Below are positions 12,080 to 22,606 of a stretch of 64,000 bases of DNA, in pieces (positions within the stretch are counted from its first letter, which is position 1; every line of letters starts with the position of its first letter). The stretch covers positions 100,612,566 to 100,676,565 of the forward strand of contig NC_060251.1 of NCBI RefSeq assembly GCF_921293095.1, given 5' to 3'. A program made the position numbers and the translations under genes. The notes under the pieces were generated by a model that saw only the letters and a list, made by a program, of their open reading frames with translations, was not told where the DNA came from and did no database searches. The DNA comes from Ischnura elegans (Eukaryota; Arthropoda; Insecta; Odonata; Coenagrionidae).

Positions 12080-12742
12080 TCAAACAAGGCAGCCAATATA
12101 TTTGGTGCTTCTGTACAAATCATGTAGGTCCTTCCACTGGACAAAAAATTCATCAGCAAAATGAAGCAATATTTTTCCAGTTAATGACAATGTCTTAACT
12201 CTACATATACTTTCAACAAACACTATTTTACAGTCACATATCCACAAAATTTTCATAAAAAAAGCAATGGCGCAAATTGGAACACACGTTCCCGGCCCAT
12301 TGCAAAGAATCAATTCCGGCTTTTCACGAAGTAAAAAAGGAACTGAGTACAAGAGAGAGTAGAGAGTAGAAAATACAGAAGAAATGTATGACTGGTTCAC
12401 ATGCCTGCTTCTTGGGATCCTATGAATAATGTATCTTTCCGACTCTCTCTTCAGGTTACCTTCATTTTCAAGATTTATTACTTTGGCCTCACTTCCTTTG
12501 TCAGTGCTAGCCATTATGTACAGACGGGGGTTATAATTTGAAAAGTTCAAAGTTCCGACTAACCGCAACATTTCTGCGGTATGCCCTCCAGATCCCATAA
12601 CAATTGCTGTTTTCGCTGGCTTCAGCCGACTTTGAGGTCTTGCGACAAGTTGTGTTTTACGATAGCGCACTAGACACAAAAGGTAAACGATTCTTGCAAC
12701 AAGTCCAGCCAGTAAGAAAATGCCGATTGTTACATATGTCAT
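12080..12742 (-). CDS. Alg14: ALG14, UDP-GlcNAc transferase subunit
   Basis: A single-exon gene for about 220 residues, close to the usual ALG14 length. Known role: ALG14 anchors the catalytic subunit ALG13 to the cytosolic face of the ER. Together they add the second GlcNAc to GlcNAc-PP-dolichol, the second step of N-glycan precursor synthesis. Seen here: an N-terminal membrane segment (about 3-26, IGIFLLAGLVARIVYLLCLV), the loop motif GSGGHTAEM (about 50-58), YIIHRIPRSR (about 101-110), the near-invariant LCNGPGTCVPIC (about 145-156), and VESICRV-TLS-GKIL-H-AD-F-VQW near the C-terminus. The frame stays open upstream to 12874. I choose the Met at 12742 because it sits just before the membrane anchor and gives family length; the longer start would add 44 residues without family support. 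Confidence 0.93.
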   Translation of the reverse strand: MTYVTIGIFLLAGLVARIVYLLCLVRYRKTQLVARPQSRLKPAKTAIVMGSGGHTAEMLRLVGTLNFSNYNPRLYIMASTDKGSEAKVINLENEGNLKRESERYIIHRIPRSRHVNQSYISSVFSTLYSLLYSVPFLLREKPELILCNGPGTCVPICAIAFFMKILWICDCKIVFVESICRVKTLSLTGKILLHFADEFFVQWKDLHDLYRSTKYIGCLV

Positions 12743-13722
12743 GACTGCACACGAAATTAATTCACCATTCCAAAATATTTTCCTGATAACAAGGAATGAA
12801 TTCACAAAACGCACGGTGGTTCGGATTGGAATGTTGTTTATTTCTGCGATTTTCCTTCTTACTTTGTTTTTCACATGGTATCATGGGTATTTACCGTTCA
12901 AAATTTACCAATGAATTGAAGTTCCAAATTTTTCTAATGAAAGCGCTGTGTGTACGCGGGCTAACTCAGCGTTGTTTTCAAATACTTTAATATGTATTAT
13001 AGGTGGCCATGAAAGCGCCCATTATTATTTGATAGCGTGAAATAGTGGTTTTTGCGTTGGTTGACTCACATACTATAGGTAAACAGACACACCACTGTGA
13101 AAAATTTCGTCCATCTTCAGAAAATATGCTATTTGATTTAACTGATCAATGATGTTATGTATATGTAGATATTCAACTTTTTTACATTCTTCAGAAGACA
13201 AATATGAATATTCTAAGGTACTGAAATGCTTAATAAACGAAAAAAAAAAGAAAAATATGAATGAAATTCACATCTGCATGGAATCAATAACTTATAGTTT
13301 TTACACCTAAGAAAAATTAGCTGCAATAATTGAACTGCATTCAAAATGAGTCCCCTGAATTTCCATGGATTCTACCCTTTATACCCCTCAGCGACGGACG
13401 CATATTCCAATGTTGACTTTGATGGCATAAAAAATTAATTCAAATTTTGATAAGACTGTCAACAATGGAGAGCAACTGGCTCTTGGAAGTTCCAGATTCT
13501 GATCCATCAGGAAGGTTTTTTTTGTCCTTCAGAATATTACCCTTTGGTACACTTGTGTGTGACTCCATTCTGGTGTTGTGAATGACTTTATTATTTCATG
13601 ATGCATAATTGGAATATAAAACCATATTGTGTAAGCAGTTTGTTTGTCTGTCTTGCAGCAATGGAGCAATAAAGCAGAAGAATTGGATGGATGAGGCAGA
13701 TACTTTATGGAGATCCATTATG
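12743..13722. other. ALG14 upstream region, no gene seen
   Basis: This probably holds the ALG14 promoter and 5' UTR. No other coding sequence or repeat end is recognisable. Confidence 0.4.
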
Positions 13723-14055
13723 AGATATGAAGTGAAACACTTTGCACTTTCCGCATAAAAATTTATTAAACTACAGTTGAAATATTTCGCTGCACGGCAG
13801 CATTATCAGGACTTAACCAAAAAATTAACCATACCAAAATAAATACAAAATTGCACACTTGCAAACATTTGGGAAGGTGGGGTGGTAGGAGATTTGGGAA
13901 TTTTAAAAAGACTAACGGTCGGTTACCAAGAAATTAACCATACCATTTGGTATGATTAATTTCTTGGTTTAGTCTTGATAATGCTGCCGTGCAGCAAAAC
14001 ATGTCGACAGTAATTTAATAAATGTGGAAAGTCCAAAGTGTTTCACTTTATATCT
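13723..14055. mobile_element. Fold-back element with long inverted repeats
   Basis: The left arm starting AGATATGAAGTGAAACACTT and the right arm in reverse (AGATATAAAGTGAAACACTT) pair for about 95 bp. Shared internal words include GCTGCACGGCAGCATTATCA. The middle of about 140 bp contains a second inverted pair around ATTAACCATACC and GGTATG-TTAAT. No coding capacity; MITE or fold-back type. Confidence 0.75.
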
Positions 14056-15099
14056 AATAAATCTGAAGCCTGATGATCAGAATGACCTTAATCATTGCCA
14101 GAATAAAGCAGTATTAGGTTTGCAGTGAGCACTATCATTTGGTGACAGCCTTAAGGCAAATTTGACGTCTTGCCAACGCTGACATTCTATACAAAAAATG
14201 GTATTTGTATAATTTTCTTTTAATATTCTTAATTACAAAGTAAATAATGATAAAATAACTTTTTACTAACATTTATAGTTAACATTTCGGTTACCATTGG
14301 AACTGTTAACAGAGAAATATGGAATAGGTATTTGTGAATAATTTTTGTCAGGAATTTTGTACCGACACTGTGGTAAATATGGAACTCTTGTGCAATTAAG
14401 AAATGTTAATTTTTATGTTCATTAGTAGAAATACATATTTAAAAAAATGCTGATTTTTATGCATGGTTCTGACATTCTTTATTGCAGTACACAGTAAAAT
14501 AATGTGTATCATGAGGAAAATGAATGCTAAAAGTGATTTTTAATTAGGTTAAGTCCCCATTTCACTCTCTGATAAAATATTCTCAGAATGCACCTTGCTA
14601 CAAAAAAAACTATGAATGTTGTGAACTCAAAGGGTTGTGTTCCCGAGTTTGGATGGAGAGGGCTCGGCGGGCCCAGGGTTTGTTGATGGTGGCTGGTTGT
14701 CTGGGGGTTGTTGATTTGGTTGTGGGGGATTGTTGTGGGAGACGCCATTGTGGAGAGTAGGGGATAGTGGGCTGGGAATTGATTGTGAGACTGTGGAGCG
14801 GTGTAAGTGGAGTTTTAGAAATAAAAGTGATTTTAATAACCTTTGCAAGATTGCATCTCTGGACCAACGAATTGGCAAGGACCCCAAGTTGTGCCCGCTT
14901 CGTGAAACTCGTTCGTTCCACGTCGCATGCGCACGACATGTACTCATCACTATCCCTTGGCCTATAACCTCGTGGCAATGGAAGGATAAGTGCATTTATA
15001 TATAGTCTCAACAGGTTAAAACAGTGGCATGGCCAGGAATTTTGCTTGGGGGAGTGGGGTCCCAAATCATTGGGGGTTTGAGGGAATATTTTTGGAAAG
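14056..15099. other. Non-coding stretch with a GT-rich tract
   Basis: The left half is plain AT-rich sequence. From about 14632 to 14800 the plus strand is strongly G/T-rich (many GGTTGT, GTGGG words), so minus-strand frames look like Pro/Thr/Gln-rich protein (PPQQSP, NNPP type). I take this as compositional bias, not a gene. A MITE end starting CAGTGGCATGGCCAGG appears at about 15023. Confidence 0.4.
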
Positions 15100-15466
15100 C
15101 ATGGTACTAAGTTGAGGGTACCATTAAAGAGTTGGCACTGGCCAGAGAAACCATGGCAGAGACTACATTTAGACCTGGCAGGACCCTTTATGGGGAAGAT
15201 GTTTATGGTTTTAATTGACAGCCACACGAAGTGGCCAGAGTTGAAGGAGTTAAGGACCAGTTCAGGAGAGGAGATCATTTCTCACCTTAGAAATGTATTT
15301 TCTGTCTTTGGACTCCCAGAGTATAGATTGTTACCGACAATGGCCCCCAGTTCACTGGTGAAGATTTAGCAAAGTTCTGTGAAGTGAATTGTATTAGGCA
15401 TGTATTTTCTCCACCATATCATCCAGCAACCAGTGGGACTGCTGAAAATATGGTAAAGATTTTCAA

Positions 15467-15717
15467 CAGTGGTGCCGACTTAGAAAAAATATTGGGGGGG
15501 CCCAAACCAGGGATCTTGCCCTGGGAAATTTTATAAGTATTGAGTTTTAAGTTTTTCAAGCATTTTAGAAGAGTCATATGATCAACATTAGAACCCTGAT
15601 AACTTTAATCTCGATATCTGGACACTCCGGGGAAAATCGACAAGCCTGACACATTTTTTTCTCACACCCATAACGAATTTTTGAGGGGGCTCGGGCCCCA
15701 TGGAGTTGGCGCCACTG
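15467..15717 (+). mobile_element. Poly-G MITE inserted in the Gypsy fossil
   Basis: The ends CAGTGGTGCCGACTTAG and (reversed) CAGTGGCGCCAACTCC are inverted repeats. The flanks ATTTTCAA and ATTTTGAA form an 8-bp target duplication with one difference, suggesting a hAT-type transposase mobilised it. A G7 run follows the left end. A relative lies at 800-1046 in the opposite orientation. Confidence 0.75.
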
Positions 15718-15815
15718 ATTTTGAAGAACAAACTGAAAACCCTTCTGCATTCAGGAGTTCCCTTGCATGTAGCCTTGCCCAGATTCCTTTTTGACTATAG
15801 ACTGGCACCTCACTC

Positions 15816-16116
15816 CAGTGGCGCAGCGAGGGGGAATTTGGGGGATAAACCCCCCCCCAGAGCTCAGAGAAATTTTTAATTTTAATCCATTTTACTTAAT
15901 TGGATTGATATTACTAATGGAATAGTGTAAGGATTGCTAAAATGTCCCTCAGAAAGCCGTAAAACTCACCATTTTCAACCATTTATCTGGTCAAAATTCT
16001 GCAATTTATTAATCTTGCACCTACCGCTTATCCTGGTAGAAATACCCCAACACACCCTGATATTAGTTGCATCTAAACCCCCCCCCCCCCAGCCTTAATT
16101 CCTTGCTGTGCCCCTG
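15816..16116 (+). mobile_element. Poly-G/poly-C MITE with perfect 8-bp target duplication
   Basis: The left end CAGTGGCGCAGCGAGGGGG and the reversed right end CAGGGGCACAGCAAGGAATT are imperfect inverted repeats around a 301-bp element. The flanking 8 bp CCTCACTC (15808-15815 and 16117-16124) are identical, the hallmark of a hAT-type insertion. Internal C9 and C14 homopolymers are near the two ends. The copy at 27801-28098 is the same family, inverted. It sits inside the Gypsy fossil, so it is younger than that element. Confidence 0.85.
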
Positions 16117-16549
16117 CCTCACTCTACCACAGGGGAAGCTCCAAGCAAATTGATGTTTGGAAGACTCCCTAGTTGTCGACTTGCAGTGGTGAAGCCCAAC
16201 ATGAGAGAGGTTGTGACAAACCACCAACGGGCTCAAGGAGGAGCTCAGGGTGGTTCTTTTGGGCGAGTGTTTAGAGGTGGTCAAGAGGTGATGGTCAAAG
16301 TTTACCCACATGGTATAGGGAAGTGGGTGAAGGGAGTGGTGAAAGAGGTTCTTGGTACAAGGAACTACAAAATTTTGAGTGATGATGGGAATCTCATTCA
16401 CAGGCATATTAATCAAATCCAGGGAAGGGAGAAAATTAGGGAGAGGCCAGGTTGTGTGGAGACTGATGAAGTAGGTTTCGCTCCAGTAATAGTTCCCAGA
16501 CGCGAAGAGGTGAGCATTTCAGAAGAGGGATTGGACCAATCTGTGGGGG

Positions 16550-17405
16550 GTAGGGATGGGCAAAAATAACCAGTTATTTATAACACGTTTTTTTAATTAG
16601 GTTAATCGATAAAAAACCGGTTATTTTTAGGCACCGTTAACCTGAGTATTAAATTATTTTTTGGCATAACTGAAAAATAACATTGAGAAAAATAATCTGT
16701 CTGCTGCTTCCCACACTCTCTTGGGAACAGTTGGAACTACCAGCACTATTTGCCGTTGCCCACAGGCTGAGGTTTTCCTGCGCCTCTACCGGCCACAGAG
16801 CATATTTTTTCTGATGTAACCGAAAAACCTATTGGCCGGTTGTAACATAAGCGTTGAGTACTCATTGGGTGCTTTCCATTCATTGATACACGTCGACACA
16901 AGTCGACTTGCGTCGCGGTTTTCGTGTTCCATTCGGTGTGTGTCGCCGACTGTTGTGACACAAGTCAACAAACGGTAACGCACAGGAATAGGAGAGTTAT
17001 AAACAAATGCCGCGAGCCGACACAAGTCGACGCGTGAGTCGCATGAATGGAAAGCACCCATTGGCATAACCGAAAAATAACCGATGGCAAGCGGGAGAAA
17101 AATAACCGGATGAGTGAATACTCGCGGGGGAAACCTATCACTGCGGAAAGGTTTTTACTGTGGGTCTAAAGTTGAAATGGAACGAGTAATCGGTTATTTT
17201 TCGGTTATGTGGGTTATATCTAAGCAACTAGCAGAAATAACCTGACGTCTGAACACTCATGAGCAAGCCATGCTGCTCATCGCTTTGGTATAGGTTTTTT
17301 TCAATGCATCTCAACTTGGAAAATGGAACGAATACTTGGTTACTCTCCAGTTACTGCTAAATAACCTGAGTAAAATAACCGAAAAAATCGGAAATGAAAT
17401 AGAAA
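16550..17405. mobile_element. hAT-like element end with AACCGGTTATTTT repeats
   Basis: It begins with TAGGGATGGGCAAAAATAACC, a typical hAT-like terminus (RGGATGGGCA). The region has many copies of the words ATAACCGAAAAATAACC and CGGTTATTTTTCGGTTAT in both orientations, like the subterminal transposase-binding repeats of hAT elements. No matching right terminus was found, so the right boundary (about 17405) is where the repeated words stop. Non-coding. It hosts a nested MITE at 16867-17059. Confidence 0.55.
16867..17059. mobile_element. MITE nested in the hAT-like element
   Basis: Ends GGGTGCTTTCCATTCAT and its exact reverse complement enclose 193 bp, flanked by ATT on both sides (16864-16866 and 17060-17062). 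A 3-bp duplication suits a PIF/Harbinger-type insertion. Subterminal GTCGACACAAGTCGAC words occur on both sides. Local GC content is above that of the surroundings. Confidence 0.7.
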
Positions 17406-17663
17406 AGAAGTTCCGGAAATATTACATTTGTTTCTGAAAGCATGCTTGCCATGTGATCAAAGATATTAATATAAATATGAGTATTAAAAAATTATCAACT
17501 TTACAAGTTAACAGGGGTTTTAAGAGTACTGTCACTTCAAGAGTTTTCTGAGGGGGACCGGTTCCCCTCGAAAACCTTATGTTATTTTTTTAATAGATTT
17601 AGTTATATTATATTAAAGCACATGTTCTGCATGCGTCATGTGCACCACTTGCACGGCAACCAT

Positions 17664-17783
17664 ACCCCTATGAAAAATGTATAAACCTGTTTCAAAATTT
17701 TATACAATTTATACAATTGCCATGGCAATTGTATAAATTGTATAAAATTTTGAAACAGATTTATACAATTTTTTCATAGGGGT
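17664..17783. mobile_element. Palindromic hairpin MITE, copy 2
   Basis: An almost perfect palindrome of 120 bp centred on ATTGCCATGGCAAT (about 17717-17730). The left arm ACCCCTATGAAAAATGTATA pairs with the right arm with only a 2-base indel and one mismatch. Same family as 8313-8424, which has a short loop where this copy has none. Confidence 0.8.
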
Positions 17784-17889
17784 TGAGATGTTAAGTCATT
17801 GCACTTATTTCATATAAATTTGTAATATATAATATAAAAACCAATTTTTAGACATTTTTATTAATTATTTTCGAGTTTCAAACTGTTAA

Positions 17890-18798
17890 GCCCGTATGGC
17901 ACTTGCCAATTTATTGGCCAATATATCGGCGCGCAATATTGGTTAAAATATTGGGCTTTAAGGCATCGTATGACACGTACCAATATTTATACCAATATTG
18001 GCCGTTATAGTGTTCTAATACCCCACTAGAGAACGCCACACAACACAAAATGACGAAAGAGCATCTCAAGACGCAGATTGATTGCCAATGAGCTACAGAA
18101 TGGGAGATGGCATAATAATTGTAAATTTAATAACTATTTCGAGGGGCTGCAAAGATATTTTCGAATTGCTCGAAATTTCATTCGGGTGAGTTCCTTGAAT
18201 GATGAGAGATAGGAAATATTGTGATCTCATAGGTGAGCCAAGATAACGTAGCGGCTCGTTTTGGCTGGAATATGTTCATCGAATAAACAGAGATTGTGTC
18301 ATCAATTGGGACTTTCACCCGAAACTTTAGCGCTCAAATCATGAAAAATAGTTTAATAATTGTAATTTAAACAAAATATAGACGCAATCGAGGAGAATCA
18401 CGACGTTTTTATTCATTAAATATCCGAAATGTTATTTCCGAATTACCCACTTTAGACAGTTGATATTTGTGAATTTTAGTTCTCTCTAAGTACATATTAA
18501 TTATTTGAGCTATTCCATGGATTGCTATGCTTCTAAAGTTTTTATATATGATATTAAAATTCCGAGGTGAAATGTTTTGCAAAGAGCTTCTAGATTTGGC
18601 CACTACGAGTCGACAAGACTGAGTTCTGATTGGAGATTGGCCTCGAGAAAATAGAACCCGTTCTAAAATCTAGTTTGGCCAAGAAATTGTGCCCAATATT
18701 GTGAAACGGAGATTGGGCTAGAAATTGGTGTGTGTCAGTGGGTCCACAATCCAATATCCAATGGATTGGCCAATAAATTGGGAAGTGTCATACGGGCT
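17890..18798. mobile_element. TTAA-flanked inverted-repeat element, about 0.9 kb
   Basis: The left end GCCCGTATGGCACTTGCCAA and the reversed right end AGCCCGTATGACACTTCCCAA share about 38 bp, including CAATTTATTGGCCAAT. TTAA abuts both ends (17886-17889 and 18799-18802). Internal ATTGGCCAAT-type palindromes recur near both ends. No transposase frame is visible, so it is non-autonomous. TTAA fits piggyBac or a Kolobok-like family; the termini do not settle which. Confidence 0.65.
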
Positions 18799-18882
18799 TT
18801 AACAAAGCTTTTGCGATTAATTCGTAAACACGAGACACCGTAGAGCCGTAGACACCCGTATTTTGAATTCCCACCTTTAAGA

Positions 18883-20724
18883 CAGTGGGCGTAATCCAGT
18901 ACACGCTCCCAATGCTCCCGAGTGCTCCCGCTTCACGCTACAGATTCGTGGTCCACTTTCGCTCCTATCGCTCCCAGTGCTACCCTACTGGATCACGGCT
19001 GGAGCGATTGTAGCATTTGTTAGTCGTTTGTTTTACTAGTATCGTCTGCTCGGATATTAGATCGTCTGAATTAGGGATTGTTATAGCCCTTGTACTTTAC
19101 TTAGCGTGTTAGAGAGGTCAGTAATATAAATGACAAAAAGAATATGACCATGGGGTACACCACAAGAAACCTATTTAATATTAGATCTTCATTGGATACC
19201 ATGATCGGGCACCACAGCAGACCGATGCTTGTCCTGAAGATTTTACCCACTGGTTTGCAAATCCTCTAACAACAAGGTGATAAACTTAAACTATAAAGAG
19301 CAGATCATATGATACATATAAAAGAAGATAAGACCGATTAAATACCTTATTAGAGAAATTTCAATGAAACAAAAAATAAGCCTAATTAACTTAACTCACC
19401 TAAAAGCCTGCGTTTAAACGATACACGTACAAGTTAATGCCTGTTTGCGTGAATTATTTTTGTGGACCGAAACGGAACATGTACGAATGTTTGAACCTAG
19501 CTAAAATAGGTTAAATTTGCCGATCATGCATTTGCACAAGTTGAGTGGTTACACGTGTAACCACTTAACGTGCAACAACGCAACCGTACGGTACATTTCG
19601 TGTTCTTTCTCGCGTTCATACATTTAGACTTGTGCGGATTTATGTAGGTGTAAAAAGGCCTTAAGTGGAGTGTCCTTTATGCGATTTATCAATTGCACTC
19701 ATGACATTGTATGACAGTCTCAAAAGCAGTCCTACACTTGAACCAATCACGTCAACAACGAGCCTTAAGCATAAATGCAATGCGTGTCAACCTGACCTTA
19801 AGAAAATTACATAAGTAAAATACAACCGAACATCAATAATTGATTAAACTTCAGTTGAAGATTAGAGGAAGATATCATCATTTAACAGAGAATACAATCT
19901 TCATGGGGAAAGCTTGAAGAAAACCTAGGTTGGCCGCCAAAAAGCAACAAACGGAATGCTTTAACTAGAAGTTCACGTACCCTAACCCACGGTCTTCCCT
20001 AACCTAAGAAGTCATATTCTATCTCAATTTCACGCAATATCAAGTTCAAATAACTAATAATTGATCTAAATAACAAATAAATCAATATAACTTACAAAAT
20101 TAACGTAATTCTTATGTAACGGACGGAATGCTTCGACCGGAAAGTTCACTCACTACATGTCTTATTAATTTCGAATAGCCATTTTCTATCTCCCCTTCTC
20201 GCTAGCTCAAGCTTAAACCACTAATAATTAAATAATATTATATATAATTAATGATCACAACAAATTTTATAAGATATCTTGGTCTTGCCGCTCAATTTCT
20301 TCCCCGATCTGGCCCGTGGCGACTCTGAATTGTGAAACCATTGAGTTACAGCCATTTGCCTCACCGTAATATCCCCCGAATAGTTCTTTAACCATTTGTT
20401 TTTAGCATTTACTATCCAGGCTCTCTTAGCGACTTCTTCCATCAACTCCAAATGGTCATATTATTGCCGGCCAGGTCCACAATTGTTATGAACAGCATTT
20501 TCTTTTGCCTTCCTTCCCGTTCAAATTCGCGCTGAAAACCGGTTCGCTCCAGCCGCCCTAGCTATTTCTTGGGAGCGTTTGTAGCGAGAGAGAAGCGAAT
20601 ATAGTGACGTCATGCGTGACGTACGAGAGCGCCACGGGAGCTTTTGTAGCTTCTACTGGACCACGAAAAGACTCGCTTCCAGTGCTTCGGAGCACTTGGA
20701 GCTTGTACTGGACTACGCCCAGTG
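18883..20724. mobile_element. 1.8-kb inverted-repeat transposon with GCTCC-rich ends
   Basis: The left end CAGTGGGCGTAATCCAGTAC and the reversed right end CACTGGGCGTAGTCCAGTAC match. Further inside, both carry the words TTCGTGGTCCA and many GCTCC/TGCTCCC units, giving subterminal similarity over about 80-90 bp. A MITE is nested at 19404-19667. A minus-strand frame at 20248-20451 (words EEVAKRAWIVNAKNKWLKNY) might be a remnant of a DNA-binding protein, but I cannot assign it. No target duplication was found. The superfamily is unknown. Confidence 0.6.
19404..19667. mobile_element. MITE of the GGCCTG-TTACAC family, copy 2 (diverged)
   Basis: The left end AAAGCCTGCGTTTAAACG and right end GTAGGTGTAAAAAGGCCTT are diverged versions of the family termini. 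It shares the internal words ACACGTACAAGTTAATG, TTTTTGTGGACCGAAACGG and TGCATTTGCACAAGTTG with the copies at 10622 and 41007. It lies inside the 18883-20724 element. Confidence 0.6.
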
Positions 20725-20884
20725 TACGTCAGAGTCCTCTATATTGCCATATAATAACTACGAAGTTGAGTCGTCGCAACCTGCCATGTTTAGTCATATC
20801 ATTAATGGCGGGCTGTGTTGTTGTATAGGAGGAACGTCGAGTTGGTGCAGTTTTTTCCATTTTTGTAATTGATAAATAAGAGAG

Positions 20885-22606
20885 ATGAGCGGTTCTTCTG
20901 CACCAAACTCTTCCATTAGATGTGGGGATGTGTATCGCGCTTTTGTTTTTCCTTGTAATCCTCAGGTAAGGGCTAAATGGCTACAAATGTGGGGGATGGA
21001 TGAGTGGCAACCGTAGTCGTCTTCCACTATTTGTGAGGTGAGTTAGAAGATGATGTAAATCAATGTATTGGGTAAGTATTCATATGAAGATCAAGTTCTT
21101 ACTTATTTTCGGCTTAATTTGATGAAAGGCTGTGATTTACTTCAAAGATTAATACCTTTGCCAATCAGTTTTACGTTGTACGTAATGTAAACAGAAGAGT
21201 GCATAATAATTCCTGCTATTGTTGAGAGTTTTTCATGTTTATAAGGTTATTTGTGTCAATGGTTTTTAAACTTTGATAGTGCCGTAATACTGATATAAGT
21301 AACCCGTGCTACATTCAATTGATTAATTTAAACTATAAACTAGAATACGCAACTTATTTACATGATGGAATGTGGTAAGTTGTTATTATTTCGTCACGTG
21401 AAAGTTATACTTGTAAATGTCCTTGAAAGTTATACCTGTAACATATAAGTACTTTCACGTTTGAAATATCATGAGGAACTTTACGTGTGATACAATCAGT
21501 GATACTAGTTTTTATTAAAGACTTACTGAAATCATGTAATATTCATGTCCTTTTTGGAACTATGTTGTTGGTAACGAATGTTTGTAGGCAATTGAACTCG
21601 AATCCATGTCGGATTTTACACCTTGTAATTTCATGCGATTTAGAAGCCGCAAAACCTTCCTTGATTAATATTATAGTCAACATACATTACATAATGCATG
21701 CACGTAATTATTTAGCCATTTAATCATTATTAAAACATATTCCTGCGAGTTATCTTCGTTTTCCTTGCCACAGGTGCACTTATACGAATCAAAATTTGAA
21801 TCCACTCGGAAGGAAGGCTGGAAAATATTAAAAGCCCAATGATGTTCCGACGATTTTCGACGTCGCAAATTGTCCTAAGTCTATTACGCCAAAGAGGAGG
21901 CGTCTAATATTCGATTGCCGGCTGATAAGGACATGCCACTGGTGTCGCCTGAAGTCTTTTCCTTTGCTGAAGTTGAAGAGCCATCGTGTGTGGTATGTAC
22001 GTATTAAGGTTGTACTGTTATTCAAATCATTCTTGGCATTTGCTGAGAGAGTGTGTTTATGTTGTTATCAGTGTAAGTGCATTTTGATGAAAGGTATTAC
22101 TATTGGTGATAACGAAGTATTGTGTCACCGTTCTATTGGGTTACTGTCTTTCAGTCATTTGGTTGTTGGACTTTGTTTTCTTTTGTTCATCTTGAGTAGC
22201 ATTTTCAATTCCATCATCCTTTGCTTTCACCAACATACCTTCGCTCAACCGGTAGCACTTTTTTAACACAAGTTTACTGCCCACTTATCTCTTCTTATGA
22301 TGACTAAATTTTGAAATTATTCAATAGTAGCACTAACGGTTGTCCTGTTTAGATTATTAACCAGCCTGAGAAACAATTACCTATTAGATCTAGGCTGTAC
22401 CAATATGATTGTGCAAGTAATATCGATCCCTTTATAAATGAGTTTATTGGAAATGTTTCTTACAAACAACTGGTGGATTGATAAAGTGATGCCAGGGCAT
22501 TTATTAGGGAATTGCATCAACAAAGCATTCATGTATCCTTATCGTCCATTCAATAGTTTAGGTTCTCAATGTCAGGCACTGCCTGAAGTATAATTATTAA
22601 AATAAA
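20885..22606 (+). pseudogene. THAP-domain gene, three exons, probably decayed
   Basis: Exon 1 (20885-21037) starts at an ATG and reads YRAFVFPCNPQVRAKWLQMW and on to SSSTICE. Exon 2 (21774-21992) continues VHLYESKFES, then GWKILK, then DVPTIFD and a basic PKRRRL stretch. Exon 3 (22353-22483) reads QPEKQLPIRSRLYQY and on to KQLVD, stop. An AATAAA lies at 22601. Consecutive exons join in phase and splice sites are good. These are THAP zinc-finger hallmarks: FxFP, KWL, C-x2-H (CEVH) and the VPTIF motif. The first cysteine pair is not clear. Exon 1 has an in-frame TAG after DEWQP, and the exon 2 frame shifts at least twice (near KA-NDVPTIF and after IFDC), so it is either a pseudogene or affected by assembly errors. 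THAP proteins are DNA-binding regulators or relatives of P transposase. Confidence 0.5.

Larger units (their letters stand above)
15100..16548 (+). mobile_element. Gypsy-type LTR retroelement fossil, pol integrase region
   Basis: A degraded partial copy of a Gypsy-class element (K02A2.6-like integrase type). Parts seen: the integrase catalytic core near 15110-15460 (words such as WQRLHLDLAGPF, LIDSHTKWPE and PYHPATSG), and the integrase C-terminal region near 16130-16480, which has the short beta-rich segment seen after the core (GQEVMVKVY, GKWVKGVV, YKILSDDG). No LTRs, protease, RT or RNase H are recognised, so only a 3' pol fragment remains. It is broken in several places and is interrupted by two unrelated MITEs (15467-15717 and 15816-16116). 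Its right end is cut by a hAT-like sequence at about 16550. It looks moderately old and cannot be active. Confidence 0.8.

Noticed and set aside
14610-15278. Long minus-strand Pro/Thr-rich frames
   Set aside because: They arise from a G/T-rich plus-strand tract, overlap in more than one frame and resemble no family; composition explains them.
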